A stretch of 64,000 nucleotides of DNA, taken from positions 129,725,596 through 129,789,595 of the forward strand of contig CM066045.1 of NCBI GenBank assembly GCA_033557465.1. Reading direction: 5' to 3'. Below are positions 10,659-21,074 of this stretch, piece by piece. The position numbers and the translations under genes are program-made. Numbering within the stretch: the first letter of the stretch is position 1; every line of letters starts with the position of its first letter. Source of the stretch: Ichthyophis bannanicus (taxonomy: Eukaryota > Chordata > Amphibia > Gymnophiona > Ichthyophiidae). The notes under the pieces were generated by a model. The model had not been told where the DNA came from. It did no database searches and saw only the letters and a list, made by a program, of their open reading frames with translations.

Positions 10659-13600
10659 CTCACTTGGTTTGCAGCTTGGTTTGTCACATTTTTGTGACAA
10701 CGGCAACAACACCAAACTTAAACTGTGCGGAAGAAAGGCCCGGCAATCTACTTCTGTATCTTGCCATGAAAACCCAATGGATAGTTACAACAAAACAAAT
10801 TGTTCTATGGTGCTGGAAGATGAGACCCCCAGGTCGGAAGGCACTCAACTAGCTACTGGGGAAGAGCTGAAGACTTTTCAGAGTAAAGCCAGCATTTATG
10901 ATGTGGTTGGATCAAAGCCCTCGGGAAGTCTGACTGCTGATGTAGCTGCGCATGAAATGAGAGTCAGAAGCTGTAAAGATGTCTTACACATTGGAACATG
11001 GAACGTACGAAGCATGAACCAAGGGAAGCTGGAGGTGGTCAAGAATGAAATGGAACATGTACAACTTGATCTGTTGGGTGTCAGCAAACTGAAATGACTG
11101 GCATGGGGCACTTTGCATCAGATGATCACATGGTCTACTATGCTGGAAATGAAAGACAAAGAAGAAATGGTGTTGCATTTATAATAAAGAAGAAACTTGC
11201 AAGAACTGTAATGAAATACAATGCAGTCAGCAAATGCTTAATCTCTATTTGTCTACGAGGATTGCCTATCAACACAACTACAATTCAAGTATATGCCCCA
11301 ACAACAGCTGCAGAAGAGAATGAAATTGAAGAGTTCTATGAACAAGTACAAGCTGAAATTGACAGAACATGCAAACAGGATATCCTGATAGTCATGGGTG
11401 ACTGGAATGCAAAAGTTGGCAACAAAGAAGAAGGCAAAGTAGTTGGAAAATATGGACTTGGCAACAGAAATGAAGCTGGAGAAACACTGATAGAATTCTG
11501 CAAGACCAATGATCTATTCATCTCAAACACCTTCTTCCAGCAACACAAGCGGCGATTGTACACATGGACTTCACCCAATGGATTGTATAAAAATCAAATT
11601 GACTACATCTGTGGAAGTCAACGATGGAAAAGCTCTGTAACATCAACAAAGACAAAACCTGGAGCTGACTGTGGTACAGATCATCAACTACTAGTATGCA
11701 AACTCAAGCTAAAGTTGAAAAAGAGCAAACCACTCATGAATGCAGCAAAATATGACCTTGAGAATATACCACTGGAATTTAAAGACTGCCTGCAAAATCG
11801 ATTTGCTGCTTTAGATACAAATGACAGAGCTCCGGAAGAGTTATGGAATGACATCAAGAAGGTTGTGTTGGAAGAAAGCGAGAAGTCTCTACAAAAGGTG
11901 AAAAAGCAAAAACGGCCAAAATGGATGACGGAAGAAACTCTGAAAATTGCCCAGAAACGCAGAGAAGCTAAAGCCAGAGGAGAAAGAAAGAGAGTCACAG
12001 AACTCAACAGAGATTTCCAACGTGCAGCAAGACAGGACAAGGAAAAGTACTACAATGACACTTGCAAGGAAATAGAAGCAGAAACTATTAGAGGAAGAAC
12101 AAGATCGGCTTTCCTAAAGCTACGAAAGAAAAAGTTCCAGCCTCGAATTGGAATGTTACAAGATGCTCAAGGTTCTATGTTGAATGATGCTGAGAAAATC
12201 AAGAAAAGGTGGAAGGAATATACAGAGTTTTTATATGATAAAGATCAAGTGGACCAACAGCCGTTTCAACCTGTACCTTATGATCGGGAACCATTGGTGA
12301 TGAAAGAAGAAGTTGAAGCAGCATTGAAAGCCTTATCAAAGAACAAAGCACCAGGCATTGATAGCATTCCCATAGAAGTATGGCAGCAATCTGATGCAGC
12401 TGTTACCGTACTCACAAGGCTCTGCCAAGAAATATGGAAGACAACATCATGGCCAATTGACTGGAAAAGATCTGTGTTTATACCAATACTAAAGAAAGGT
12501 GATTCAACTGACTGTGGAAATTATCGCACAATCGCTCTGATCCCACATGCCAGCAAGATTCTACTGAAGATTATTCAAAAGAGACTACAACCATACCTGG
12601 AACAAGAACTACCTGAAGTGCAAGCAGGGTTCAGGAAAGGGCGAGGAACGAGAGACATCATTGCAGATGTGAGATGGATCCTTGAAAAGACTAAAGAATA
12701 CCAAAAGGATATCTATTTGTGCTTTATCGACTATAGCAAGGCTTTTGACTGTGTAAACCATGAGAAACTCTGGGCCACATTAAGAAGCATGGGTATACCA
12801 GAACACCTGATCGTTCTCTTGCGCAATCTGTACATTGATCAAGAAGCAACAGTTCGAATGGAACAAGGAGAAACAGAATGGTTTAAAATAAGCAAAGGTG
12901 TAAGACAAGGCTGCATACTTTCCCCCTACCTGTTTAATTTATATGCAGAACAAATCATCAGAGAAGCAGGATTGTATGAAGACAACAGAGGTGTGAAGAT
13001 TGGTGGAAGACTCATCAACAACCTTCGCTATGCTGATGATACCACATTACTGGCTGAAAGTGAAGATGATCTGAAACATTTGCTTCTCACAATCAAAGAA
13101 CATAGTCTCAAAATGGGCCTGCACCTTAATGTAAAGAAGACAAAGATCATGACAACTGGCATAATCAACAGGTTCATCATTGAAGGAGAAGAAATTGAAA
13201 TTGTGAACAACTTTAACCTACTTGGATCAACTATCAATAAAGACGCAACAAGCAGTCAAGAAATCAGATGACGCATTGCTCTTGGCAGAATGGCTATGAA
13301 AGACCTAGATAAGATTCTCAAGAGCAGAGATGTCTCTCTCCATACAAAGATTCGACTTGTTCAGGCCATGGTATTTTCAATAACATCATATGGATGTGAA
13401 AGCTGGACAGTGAAAAAGACAGATAGGAAGAAAATTGATGCCTTTGAATTATGGTGCTGGCGGCGAATACTGTGTATACCATGGACTTCCCAAAGAACAA
13501 ACCAGTCGGTACTAGAGGAGATCAAACCTAAGCTTTCTTTAGAAGCTCAGATGACAAGACTTCGACTTTCATACTTTGGACACATCATGCGAAGAGAGAT

Positions 13601-13799
13601 CATTAGAGAAAGACATTATGCTTGGCAAGATAGAAGGTCAGCGCAAAAGAGGAAGGCCAGCAATGAGATGGATCGATACAATAACAGCAGCTACAGGTAC
13701 CAGTCTGTCAACAATGAGCCGCCTGACTGAAGACCGAACACAATTTAGGATAGCTATCCAGAGGGTCGCCATGAGTCGACTCCGACTCGACGGCACTTA
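10659..13799 (+). mobile_element. RTE/BovB-type LINE, nearly full length
   Basis: A non-LTR retrotransposon with a short 5' region, one large ORF (endonuclease plus reverse transcriptase) and the RTE-type 3' end, in which GTCGCCATGAGTCGACTCC precedes CGACGGCAC. Its simple tail (AAC)n sits beyond the L2 insertion at 15436-15446. The 11-bp duplication AACTTGCTAGT flanks it. Only three lesions spoil the ORF, so it is a young copy compared with most of the window. Length, end sequence and protein order fit the RTE clade. RTE-type proteins are often wrongly labelled 'craniofacial development protein 2-like'. Confidence 0.9.
10777..13799 (+). pseudogene. RTE ORF: apurinic-like endonuclease + reverse transcriptase, three lesions
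   Basis: The endonuclease starts near 10990 with HIGTWNVRSMNQGKLEVVKN. The DWNAKVG motif near 11400 and GTDHQLL near 11680 provide nuclease active-site residues. The reverse transcriptase follows: APGIDSIPIEVW (about 12350), NYRTIALIPHASKILLK (12520), GFRKGRGTRDII (12630), the catalytic FIDYSKAFDCVNHEKLW (12725), RQGCILSPYLFNLYAEQ (12905) and RYADDTTLLAESEDDL (13028), so both aspartates of YADD are kept. A C-terminal region runs to LDGT near 13797. Lesions: a one-base loss about 11096 that breaks the endonuclease; an in-frame TGA at 13269-13271 at an expected arginine codon, probably CpG decay of CGA; and a one-base gain about 13600. The ORF stop is lost because an L2 element inserted just downstream. 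I take the ATG at 10777 as the first start inside the element; upstream Met codons belong to CR1/hAT sequence. About 1000 codons, normal for RTE. Confidence 0.9.
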
Positions 13800-15158
13800 T
13801 TCTGGACACCAGAATGCAATATGTAAAATCTGCAACAGGAGAATCAAATCTCTTCCATCAAAAACAAGGCGTTCCACAAGGGTCATCTCTTTCATCTCTC
13901 ATGTTTAACATATACATGCAGCCTATCTGCAATATCATTAGATCATTCAATGTGAAATGTATGATATACGCAGATGATATCCTACTTTATATGCCATTTT
14001 CCACAATGCAAATGGATTTACTGCCCATAATAAATTGCTTCGATGCAGTCTCAGAGTGGCTTCTCTCACAGAACCTCCGCATCCAGCACAAGAAAACTGA
14101 GGTTCTCTTTGTTACAAGAGACCCCAACTTCATTCCACCATCACATATAAGTGTTAAAGGAGCCGATCTATCCACCAAAGAAACAATAAGATACCTCGGA
14201 GTCACGCTGGACCACCGTCTCAATATGAAATCACACGTAAACAATATTGTAAAAGCTGTATACAGCCACTCCTCGCTTAACGACCGCGTTCCGTTACAAC
14301 GACCTGGTCGTTAAGCGAATTGATCGTTAAGCGAGGAACTGCATGTACATAGTAAATATATGGTATATGACAATATAGACGATACAGACAATACAGTATT
14401 CTTACCAGGAAACCAGCAGTACCGGACCTCAGAATAGTGTACAATTTCAGCCATGAATGATGTATGACTTTGAGACGCAGCGCAACCACGTTTTAGCACG
14501 TACCGTCGGTGAGATGGTCGTAAGTGTGAGCGGTCGTAACGGTGAAGAGATGGTCGTAAGTGCGAGCGGTCGCTAAACAGGTAGGTCGTTAAGCGAGGAG
14601 TGGCTGTACTTCAAGATACGCACACTCAGGCATTTACGCTCCTTACTGGACCCAGATGATTTCAGAACCATCTTCCAAGCACTCATCTTGCCGCATTTTG
14701 ATTTCGCCAATTCAATTCTACAAGGTCTCCCACAATCCACCCTAAGTTCTCTACAACTTGCCATGAACACTGCTGCAAGGGTTCTACAAGGAGCGTCCAG
14801 GAGTGATCATGTGACACCAATCCTCAAGCAGCTTCACTGGCTCCCGATACAAGGCAGGCTCATATTCAAAACCTTGATTCTCACATACAAGGCCATCCAT
14901 GGTTTGTCAGCCAACTCACTGACTGATCTCACACAAACTGTACCACCAACCAGATCCAGAAGACAAATAGCACTAAACACTCTAATAATGCCAAAGGCCA
15001 TAACAACATGTAGCCGACCAACAGCGAACAGAGCCTTCATGTTGTGCGCCCCAAAATACTGGAACTCCCTACCACCTGACATACGTACCATAACCGACCT
15101 AGCCCAGTTCAGAAAGGCCCTCAAATATAACCTATTTATTAAATACTACCCTACATAA
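13800..15158 (+). pseudogene. L2-like ORF2 fragment (RT to C terminus), split only by a MITE
   Basis: Starts inside the RT domain: QGVPQGSSLSSLMFNIYM and MIYADDILLYM give two RT motifs, then KTEVLFVTRD and IRYLGVTLDHRLNM. After the MITE come HFDFANSILQGLPQSTLSS, AARVLQGAS, LHWLPIQGRLIFKTLILTYK and PKYWNSLPPDIRTITDLAQF, the standard C-terminal blocks of the L2/CR1 group, ending in TAA at 15158. The pieces before and after the MITE lie in frames that differ by exactly the 346 bases of MITE plus duplicated TA. Apart from the MITE I see no stop or frameshift over roughly 333 codons. The N-terminal endonuclease and early RT are missing. Confidence 0.88.
14263..14606. mobile_element. Mariner/pogo-type MITE with TA target duplication
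   Basis: A 344-bp element with perfect 22-bp terminal inverted repeats beginning CAGCCACTCCTCGC at 14263-14284 and 14585-14606. It is flanked by TA at 14261-14262 and 14607-14608. TA duplication with CAG... ends is typical of the Tc1/mariner/pogo group. Near the right end a 25-base segment beginning GATGGTCGTAAGTG occurs twice. No transposase. It interrupts the L2 reading frame and is the youngest layer of the nest. Confidence 0.9.
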
Positions 15159-15435
15159 AGTGCAATATATTAGCCTCACCACAAACTTAACCACAATCTC
15201 CTCCTGATCCTAGCACTACTGCTAATTTATGTAAATAGTCTTTCATGTTATCGAATTAACAGATTATTTATTCTATGTATATAGTTCTCCCATGTTATCC
15301 AAGTTTATACTCCTGTTATATGTAATATCGAACAGCCTGTTGTTCTGGTCTTTGTGTTCTCTGTAAACCGCACTGATTATAAATAGTGCGGTATATAAAA
15401 AATTGAAATAAAATAAAATAAATAAATAAAATAAA

Positions 15436-15457
15436 TTAACAACAACAACTTGCTAGT
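15436..15457 (+). repeat. RTE 3' (AAC)n tail and right target duplication
   Basis: TTAACAACAAC followed by AACTTGCTAGT (15447-15457). This is the right end of the RTE insertion, displaced by the L2 element inserted before its tail. Confidence 0.85.
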
Positions 15458-16090
15458 GCTTATGTTGTTTCCTGTTTTCGTCATTTGGCTCTTTTTTTCC
15501 ATTTTCTAAAAGATACTTTTTTGGTTACAACAGCCTCTCTGATCTCAACTTTAAATCATGCTGGCAGTTTTTTGGCCTTCCTCCCACTTGTCTTAAAGTC
15601 TGGAATACAGCTGGTCTGGGCTTCCAAGATAGTATTTTTAAAGAACACCCATGCTTGATGTAAACCTTTAACCTTTAATGCTGCTCTTTTTCGTTTTTTC
15701 TTAAGTTTTTTCTCATTTTATAATAGTTTCCCTTTTGAAAGCTAAAAGGTACTAATGTGGATTTCCTTGCCATTCTCCCTCCATTTATTAAATGAAATGC
15801 GATCATGCTATGATCACTATTGCCAAGTTGCCCTAACATCGATATCTCTTGCACCAGATCCTGTGTCCCACTAAGGACTTAATCCAAAATAGCTTTCCCT
15901 CTTGTTTGTTCATGAACCAACTGCTCCAAGAAGCAGTCATTTATTTCATCTAGAGACGTTATCTCCCTAGCATGTCCTGCAGTGACCCAGTCGATACCAG
16001 GGTAATTGAAACCTCCTATTATTACTGTGTTGTAACTTTTGTCAAGTTCCCTGATTTCTTCTAGCATTTCATCATCCATCTACCTCTACC
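15458..16090 (-). pseudogene. CR1 ORF2 endonuclease half
   Basis: Minus-strand continuation of the CR1 that is interrupted at 10658. From 16079 downward it reads EIRELDKSYNTVIIGGFNYP, then FLEQLVHEQTRGKAILD, a stop, and then DLVQ- and GNSDHSMIAF-like blocks. These are the CR1 apurinic-endonuclease motifs (GDFNYP, the PTRG.A.LDLV region, and SDH). The catalytic D of GDFNYP is replaced: the text reads GGFNYP. One stop follows KAILD. It ends near 16090, probably by 5' truncation. Confidence 0.8.
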
Positions 16091-16248
16091 ATCTCACTGT
16101 CTGTTTATCCCCTGTTTACCTTCCTCATTGAGGGAGTAGAAAGGGAAAGAAATCCATAGCACATAGTGATGAATCACTGAAGCTCCAACTGTGCTCCAAA
16201 CTTCGGGCAGGAAAAGGGGAGAAGTACACCTTCCGCAAAACCAAAACT

Positions 16249-16369
16249 GAGACAGACAGCGGAGGGTACAGACCACGGCCACACACTATGATTAAAAGGG
16301 TCTACAATAAAGCTTTCCCTTTTAATCATAGTGTGCGGCCGTGGTCTGTACTCTTCACTGTCTGTCTCA
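16249..16369. repeat. Imperfect inverted repeat, about 50-bp arms, 16-base loop
   Basis: The left arm 16249-16300 contains GACCACGGCCACACACTATG. The right arm 16317-16369 contains its complement, ending GTCTGTCTC. I count about four mismatches. The loop 16301-16316 is AT-rich. No gene is associated. Confidence 0.8.
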
Positions 16370-16399
16370 CTCCAAACTTCGTGCAACATTTATTTACTC

Positions 16400-16765
16400 T
16401 CTTCCATAGTTTATTTATTTTATTTATTTATTTACATTTTCTTATATACCGCGCTATTTTCCATCAGTGCGGTTTACATGGAACATTTTACATACACATT
16501 TCAAATGACTTGATTTGTGTTTACAATTAACAGGAATAGGAACTTGGAAAGAAACAGGGGTAACTATTTACATCTGTACAATGCGAATTGATTGGACATT
16601 TGCGTAGCTTTGCCTAGCTGGCTGGTGAGCGATCAGTGGTGCTGTCATCCGGGTAATGTAAGAGGAAGAGGTAATGTTTCACGGCTTTTCTGAACTGGGT
16701 TAGATTGGTGATATCACGGATACTGTGTGGAGGGATGTTCCAGCAGTTAACAGTTCTCCACTTCA
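16400..16765 (-). mobile_element. L2-like LINE 3' end, family A
   Basis: On the minus strand this reads NCWNIPPHSIRDITNLTQFRKA-like text followed by the family A tail (GTGCGGTATATAAG...AAATAAATAAA). It corresponds to the last ~40 codons plus tail of the LINE at 13.8-15.4 kb, in opposite orientation. Confidence 0.75.
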
Positions 16766-17345
16766 CTCACTCCTCACATTCTCTGTCCCTCTTCACTTCT
16801 GGCTCATGGATACTTCTGAGACAGCTCATCTCCCAAAACCAGCTGTGCGGTCTTCTGAGGGATTCCCGCTTCCAAGCTCTCCCAATGTCCTTCCTGGATC
16901 TGGTGATCCAGGTTAGCAGCACAAGCTCTCTCCCATTGAGTTCCTTCTCTACCCTGACCACAGATGCAGGGTCAGGGTAGAGTTTCTAATCTCTTTATCC
17001 CTTATGGCTTTAAGGGTACCACTCTCACAGGAGCTGAAGCTCTTTCCCCGATCAGAGCTCAGTCGGATTCTCAAGAGACAGGATTCCGTGTACCAGCATT
17101 TGGTTGCTCTTATCTATAAGGAGTCTTCTTTGACTGTCTGGGACCTGGGTGGTACAGTAGGCCCCCTCCCTAAAAAGACTGTGACTGTGAGCTGTATTCA
17201 GCACTTTTTACTGGATGGCAGAAAAGAGGCCAAAAGGCAGTTTCCTTCCAAATCCTGACCTTAAAGGACCTAAGAAGCCCACCTAACTCCTCCTCTGGAC
17301 ACATCCCAGATTGGGTACCTAGCTAGAAAGATAGATCCCTCTGGG
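16766..17345. other. Unassigned sequence with an 84-codon open frame
   Basis: The plus frame 17004-17258 (QHLVALIYKESSLTVWDLGGTVG...) is not of simple composition, but I recognise no family. A short perfect palindrome, CTACCCTGACC...GGTCAGGGTAG, occurs at about 16951-16981. Most likely an old repeat interior. Confidence 0.3.
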
Positions 17346-17349
17346 GCAG

Positions 17350-17525
17350 AGGTTCTCATCCCAATCCTCAGTCAGGTTTTCAGGATAACCACCATAAATA
17401 TGCATGAGAAATATTTACATGCGCTGCCTCCATTGTATGTGAATTATTCTTATGCATACCCATTTTGGTTATCCTGAAAACCTGACTGCCTAACTATGTC
17501 CCAAGGACTGGGTTGAGAACCCCTG
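17350..17525. mobile_element. hAT-type MITE-A copy
   Basis: The ends CAGAGGTTCTCATCCC and GGGTTGAGAACCCCTG are inverted. The inner halves AGGTTTTCAGGATAACCAC and GGTTATCCTGAAAACCTGAC pair well. Flanks CTCTGGGG and CTCTAGAC agree only partly, so the 8-bp duplication is worn. Confidence 0.75.
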
Positions 17526-17529
17526 CTCT

Positions 17530-18400
17530 AGACTGATTAGGGGGCACAGAAGGATATTCACAACCTTCACTATGGGGGACTTAATGACATCCGGGTGACA
17601 CAAGTTTTCTGGAAATGCAATGCTGTAAAAAATACTAAGCTAAAATAGATGTGTGTATAGCCAAGGAGCAAATTCTGTGAGCATGATATGTTTTGTCTGC
17701 ATTTGAAAGCCAATTACATTTCTGAGAAATCAGAAATAATATTAAAGGTTAAAGAATCATAGATGCCAACTATTTCTTCCCCAATATAAAGCAAACTCCT
17801 TCACTGTATCTACATAGAAAGGGCTTATTTCTTTTGAGTTTAGCACCCCCCTCTCCCAATCATTTTGCAAAGGTGGCTCATAGGTCATTAATTATGTGTA
17901 ATATTGTGGGTGGCAGAGATGAGCACTTCAATGAGGGGTGATGAGCACTCCAGAGAATCACAGTGGATATGAGGAAGTGGTGGTAGGCTCGTGAGGTCAG
18001 TAAGCTCCATGTGGAAATAGTTGGTAGCAGTAAAACAATATATCTGAAATCTGTCAAGTTCAAAACACGCAGACAAAGCCTGGAATGAAAGCAGAATGTA
18101 TGCATTAATGTTAAATTTTAATCCTAATATGCTGTAATTGCACTGTATGAGTAATTCCCAGAGGAAAGACGTACTATAATAGAAACAGCACATTGTAAAT
18201 ATAAGGGTCTATATTTAGAGGCAACAGTGATCGCATGTTTTAAACACAGGCCGTGGTGTTCAAAGAGATATATTCAAATCCAGTAGTATACAAAAGTATA
18301 CACCCTGTAAATAGTTTTAACAACTCACTGTTCTGTTTTATGTAAATAAGTTAAAAAGTTATATGTAAAAAGTTAAAAAGTTCTTGTTCTATGTAATGTT
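17530..18400. other. Unassigned AT-rich sequence
   Basis: No gene, no clear repeat ends. Minus-strand open frames between 17878 and 18193 overlap each other and look random. Confidence 0.35.
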
Positions 18401-18497
18401 ATACGAATGTATACAATCGTTCCATGTAAACCGCCCCTGATCTCTGGAAGGGGCGGTATAGAAGAAATAGATAAATAAATAAATAAAATAAATATTT
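18400..18497 (+). mobile_element. L2-like LINE tail
   Basis: CATGTAAACCGCCCCTGATC, then GGGGCGGTATAGAAGAAAT and an (AAAT)n run. The 3' tail format of family A LINEs, with a GC-rich stem variant shared with the copy at 24.24 kb. Confidence 0.65.
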
Positions 18498-18580
18498 CTA
18501 TTCCATGCCACTACACGGATAGGCAGCAGCGCTGAACATACAGTACAGGTATGTGGTCACCGCTACAGGTATCTCTATAG

Positions 18581-18973
18581 AGGGTAATTGTAAAAGTAGG
18601 CACCTAGTTTAAGGTACTCAGAACATGCCTATTTTACATAAAAAGTACGCGCCTACTTTGTTTTGTAAAATACAGTACTAGTGCAAGCGGCTGAAAATGC
18701 ACCTTGATATGGACATTTTATACTAGCCCTAGAAGTGATGTAAATGCTTGCACCTAGATTTATAAAGAACCTGCATGAATTATATGATTTTAAAATTTAT
18801 GTGCATATTTGTCTCTCTGCCCAAACTCCACCCATGTGAATGACCACAATGAAAGAGCATCATGGCAGCACGCATTCTCATAAAATAGCACTCGGCATAA
18901 GTACACATGTAAATCACTAAAATACCACAACTTCTGCACGTTACTGTCATTTAACTGTAATAAAATGACCCCT
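18581..18973. mobile_element. Worn MITE-C (GGGTAATTNTATAAAA-type ends)
   Basis: The left end reads AGGGTAATTGTAAAAGTAGG. The right end reads TAATAAAATGACCCCTA, an inverted partner. The same end pair occurs at 26090-26436. The interior is rich in TTTATAAAAT-like words and non-coding. Confidence 0.5.
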
Positions 18974-18991
18974 ATTGTGACAACGTTCTAT

Positions 18992-19265
18992 TACTACTAC
19001 TACTACTGAGCATTTGTATAGCGCTACAAGACGTACACAGCACCGCACAGACACATGTAAGAGGCAGTCCATGCTCGTCAGAGCTTACGATCTAGTCAAG
19101 GCAGACAGGGATACATCTAGGGGGAATGGTAAGGAAACACAAAGGCGATCAGGTGAGTCAAGATCCAAAAGCGGCAGTGAAGAGGTGAGTTTTCAGCCTG
19201 CATTTGAAAAGGGTCAGAGAAGGTGCCTGACATACAGACTCAGGTAGTTTGTTTCAGGCATAAGT
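18992..19265 (-). mobile_element. L2-like LINE 3' end, family B
   Basis: Starts with a TACTACTACTAC microsatellite, then GAGCATTTGTATAGCGCTAC and GAGCTTACGATCTAGTCAAG, i.e. the family B tail on the minus strand, followed by the last coding codons (TTTTCAGCCTGCATTTGAAA region). 5' truncated. Confidence 0.78.
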
Positions 19266-19269
19266 ATCA

Positions 19270-19962
19270 GCCACTATCTGTTTGATGTATGCCATTTAAT
19301 TTATGACCACCATTTTTTGGTCTGAATTAAACCCTATAGCTATAGTACAGCGACTTAATTTCACCATTATCAACCCGATTCTGCCCTGGATGTAGAACCC
19401 TCTGTATATTCGGTCTGAACCAGACATACAGAGGGCTCCATTTAAAAGCCGCGATGCTGGCCGTTGGAACAAACTGTTTATTCCCTGCAGCCCAACCCCC
19501 GATTTGGCCTCCCAGGGCCAGGGTCAGGCTGCGGGGAATGCTCTCTGCCCCCTGCTGCCCTTTCATAGCCCCGAGCCTGCCAGTTCCCAAGTCCAGAGAA
19601 GTTATTCCTCTGAGGTGGAATAACTTCTCCGTTCAAGTCGCCGGCCCCGTATTTACCGGGCCGACATTAGAATTGCTGCCCCGATCCTCCCCTTTCCCAC
19701 TCCTATTTAGCTTCCCCATACAACCGGCAGGGAAGCTAGGTGCCAGAGAGAGGGGACATGAATAGCGGGGATGGACGTCCCAATTCGTGGCTTGGAATGA
19801 GCCTGTACATGTAGATCTGGATAGTACAGTGGAGGTTAGAGAGTTTTTTATAATGCCATTGAAGATCTATGGATAGGGGACTTATATGTTTACAGTAGCT
19901 GCAACCACATCATATAAGTCCCTTTGAAAACTGACCCATTAGGGTTTTTTATGCACCTTAAA
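19270..19962. other. Unassigned sequence
   Basis: Contains GC-richer text (19440-19760) with a short inverted repeat around 19600-19630 (AGTTATTCCTC / GAGGTGGAATAACTT). The proline-rich open frames on both strands have no recognisable domain. Confidence 0.35.
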
Positions 19963-19970
19963 CTTTATAA

Positions 19971-20196
19971 AGTGGAGGAGTAGCCTAGTGGTTAGAGCAA
20001 CTGCCTGGTACCCAGAAGATCAAGGGTTCAATTCCCACTGGCACTCCTTGTGAGCTTGGGCAAGTCACTTTACCCTCCAATGCCTCAGAGGAAAAGGCTG
20101 TCAATCTACTTCTGGTGATACATTGCCAAGAAAACCCAGAGGTAGCTGGGTCACTATGAGTCAATACTGACTTGATGGCACTGAAAAAAAAAACAC
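19971..20196 (+). mobile_element. tRNA-derived SINE with RTE-type body and 3' end (SINE-1)
   Basis: The Pol III A box TAGCCTAGTGG (19981-19991) and B box GGTTCAATTCC (20025-20035) are spaced as in a tRNA. The body then has a block near 20101 (TCAATCTACTTCTGG...CCAAGAAAACCC) like RTE positions 10744-10775. An end near 20148 (GGGTCACTATGAGTCA...GATGGCAC) is like RTE positions 13763-13796. A poly-A tail follows. Flanks CTTTATAA at 19963-19970 and 20197-20204 form a target duplication. This indicates mobilisation by an RTE LINE. Confidence 0.88.
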
Positions 20197-20204
20197 CTTT
20201 ATAA

Positions 20205-20910
20205 GAAAAAAGACCCACTCTATCAAAAATAGAACCAGGGGCCAACAACCTGGCCTTGATTGCTTCATCTTTGCAAGCCTCTGATTGGCCCTCTCATAGA
20301 TGTTTAGTTCCTGTTCCTAGCCATGCCTCTTATGCCAGTTGGGAGTCTGCACTTTCCCATCCTTTCGTTCCCATCTGCTGCTTATTCCTGGCTCCATCTC
20401 TTTATTCTCTTGCCTCGTTTATTCATGCTGATTTCCTGCATTGGACCTTGGCCTGGCTCCAAGTTAAGAATCCTGTGACATAGACCTTCAGAATGGTGTC
20501 CTCAGGTACTGACTCCAGCCCAGGGACTATTCTGCTGCATAATATAGAAACCTAAAATGCTGGATTTAATGGCAGATAAATACTGCAGTGCCCATTTAAT
20601 TTACCCAATCTCCTTGCATGTTGCAATTGTAGAGCCCACCACCTCCACTTTTATCTTTATTTCCTCAAAACTAAGCATTATATGAGCTTATCACATCTAG
20701 CCTTTTATTGTTCTTGCCCCTGACCAACCTTTAAATTGACAAGGGCTCCAAGCTGGCAGCCACCTCAGTCTCCTGATGTGATGCTGTCTGTAACTTGGAG
20801 CCCTAGTCTGGGTCTGTGGCTCACCAAATTAAGTTTAAATATCGGAAAAACAGTCTTCACTATAAATCACATTGACTGGAACCGGAGTACATGACCCCAG
20901 TGATGCAGCA
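20205..20910. other. Unassigned sequence
   Basis: No gene or repeat ends recognised. A short plus-strand open frame (20256-20483) looks random. Confidence 0.35.
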
Positions 20911-20914
20911 CTAT

Positions 20915-21074
20915 TAGGGCTGCCAACAGGCTCCTGATTGTGAGGTCATGGCCATTCCAGGTTTTAGCCTGCTGTCTGCCTAGACTTGTACTTCTGAGAT
21001 CTTTATTGATTTCCCAAAGCGAGCAGCAAGGTAAAAGTAGGACCAGATCCGGCTGTCCAGACCTGGTAACCCTA
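20915..21074. mobile_element. hAT-type MITE-B, short copy
   Basis: The ends TAGGGCTGCCAACAGG and CTGGTAACCCTA are inverted. The 8-bp flanks AGCACTAT and AGCACAGG match at 6 of 8. At 160 bp it is shorter than the two 201-bp copies at 25.3 and 26.8 kb. Confidence 0.7.

Larger units (their letters stand above)
13800..15435 (+). mobile_element. L2-like LINE, family A, 5' truncated, inserted in the RTE tail
   Basis: Begins abruptly in the reverse transcriptase and runs to a 3' end with AACCGCACTGAT, a GTGCGGTATATAAA stem-like block and an (AAATA)n tail. It sits between the RTE end ...GGCACTTA and the RTE tail TTAACAACAAC, leaving only a possible TTA duplication. Short or absent duplications are usual for L2. 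Tails of the same family occur at 8.25, 16.4, 18.4 and 24.2 kb and on the SINE at 48.9 kb. It holds a mariner-type MITE at 14263-14606. Confidence 0.85.

Noticed and set aside
10432..10776. Upstream extension of the RTE ORF to 10432
   Set aside because: That part lies in the hAT and CR1 sequence outside the RTE duplication at 10648-10658, so it is chance read-through.
11094..13271. A host gene of the 'craniofacial development protein 2-like' type
   Set aside because: All motifs are LINE endonuclease/RT motifs; that label is a known database mis-annotation of RTE elements.
19971..20045. A tRNA gene (A and B boxes)
   Set aside because: The head does not close into a full tRNA cloverleaf as far as I can judge and is followed by an RTE-like body, poly-A and target duplication, so it is a SINE promoter.
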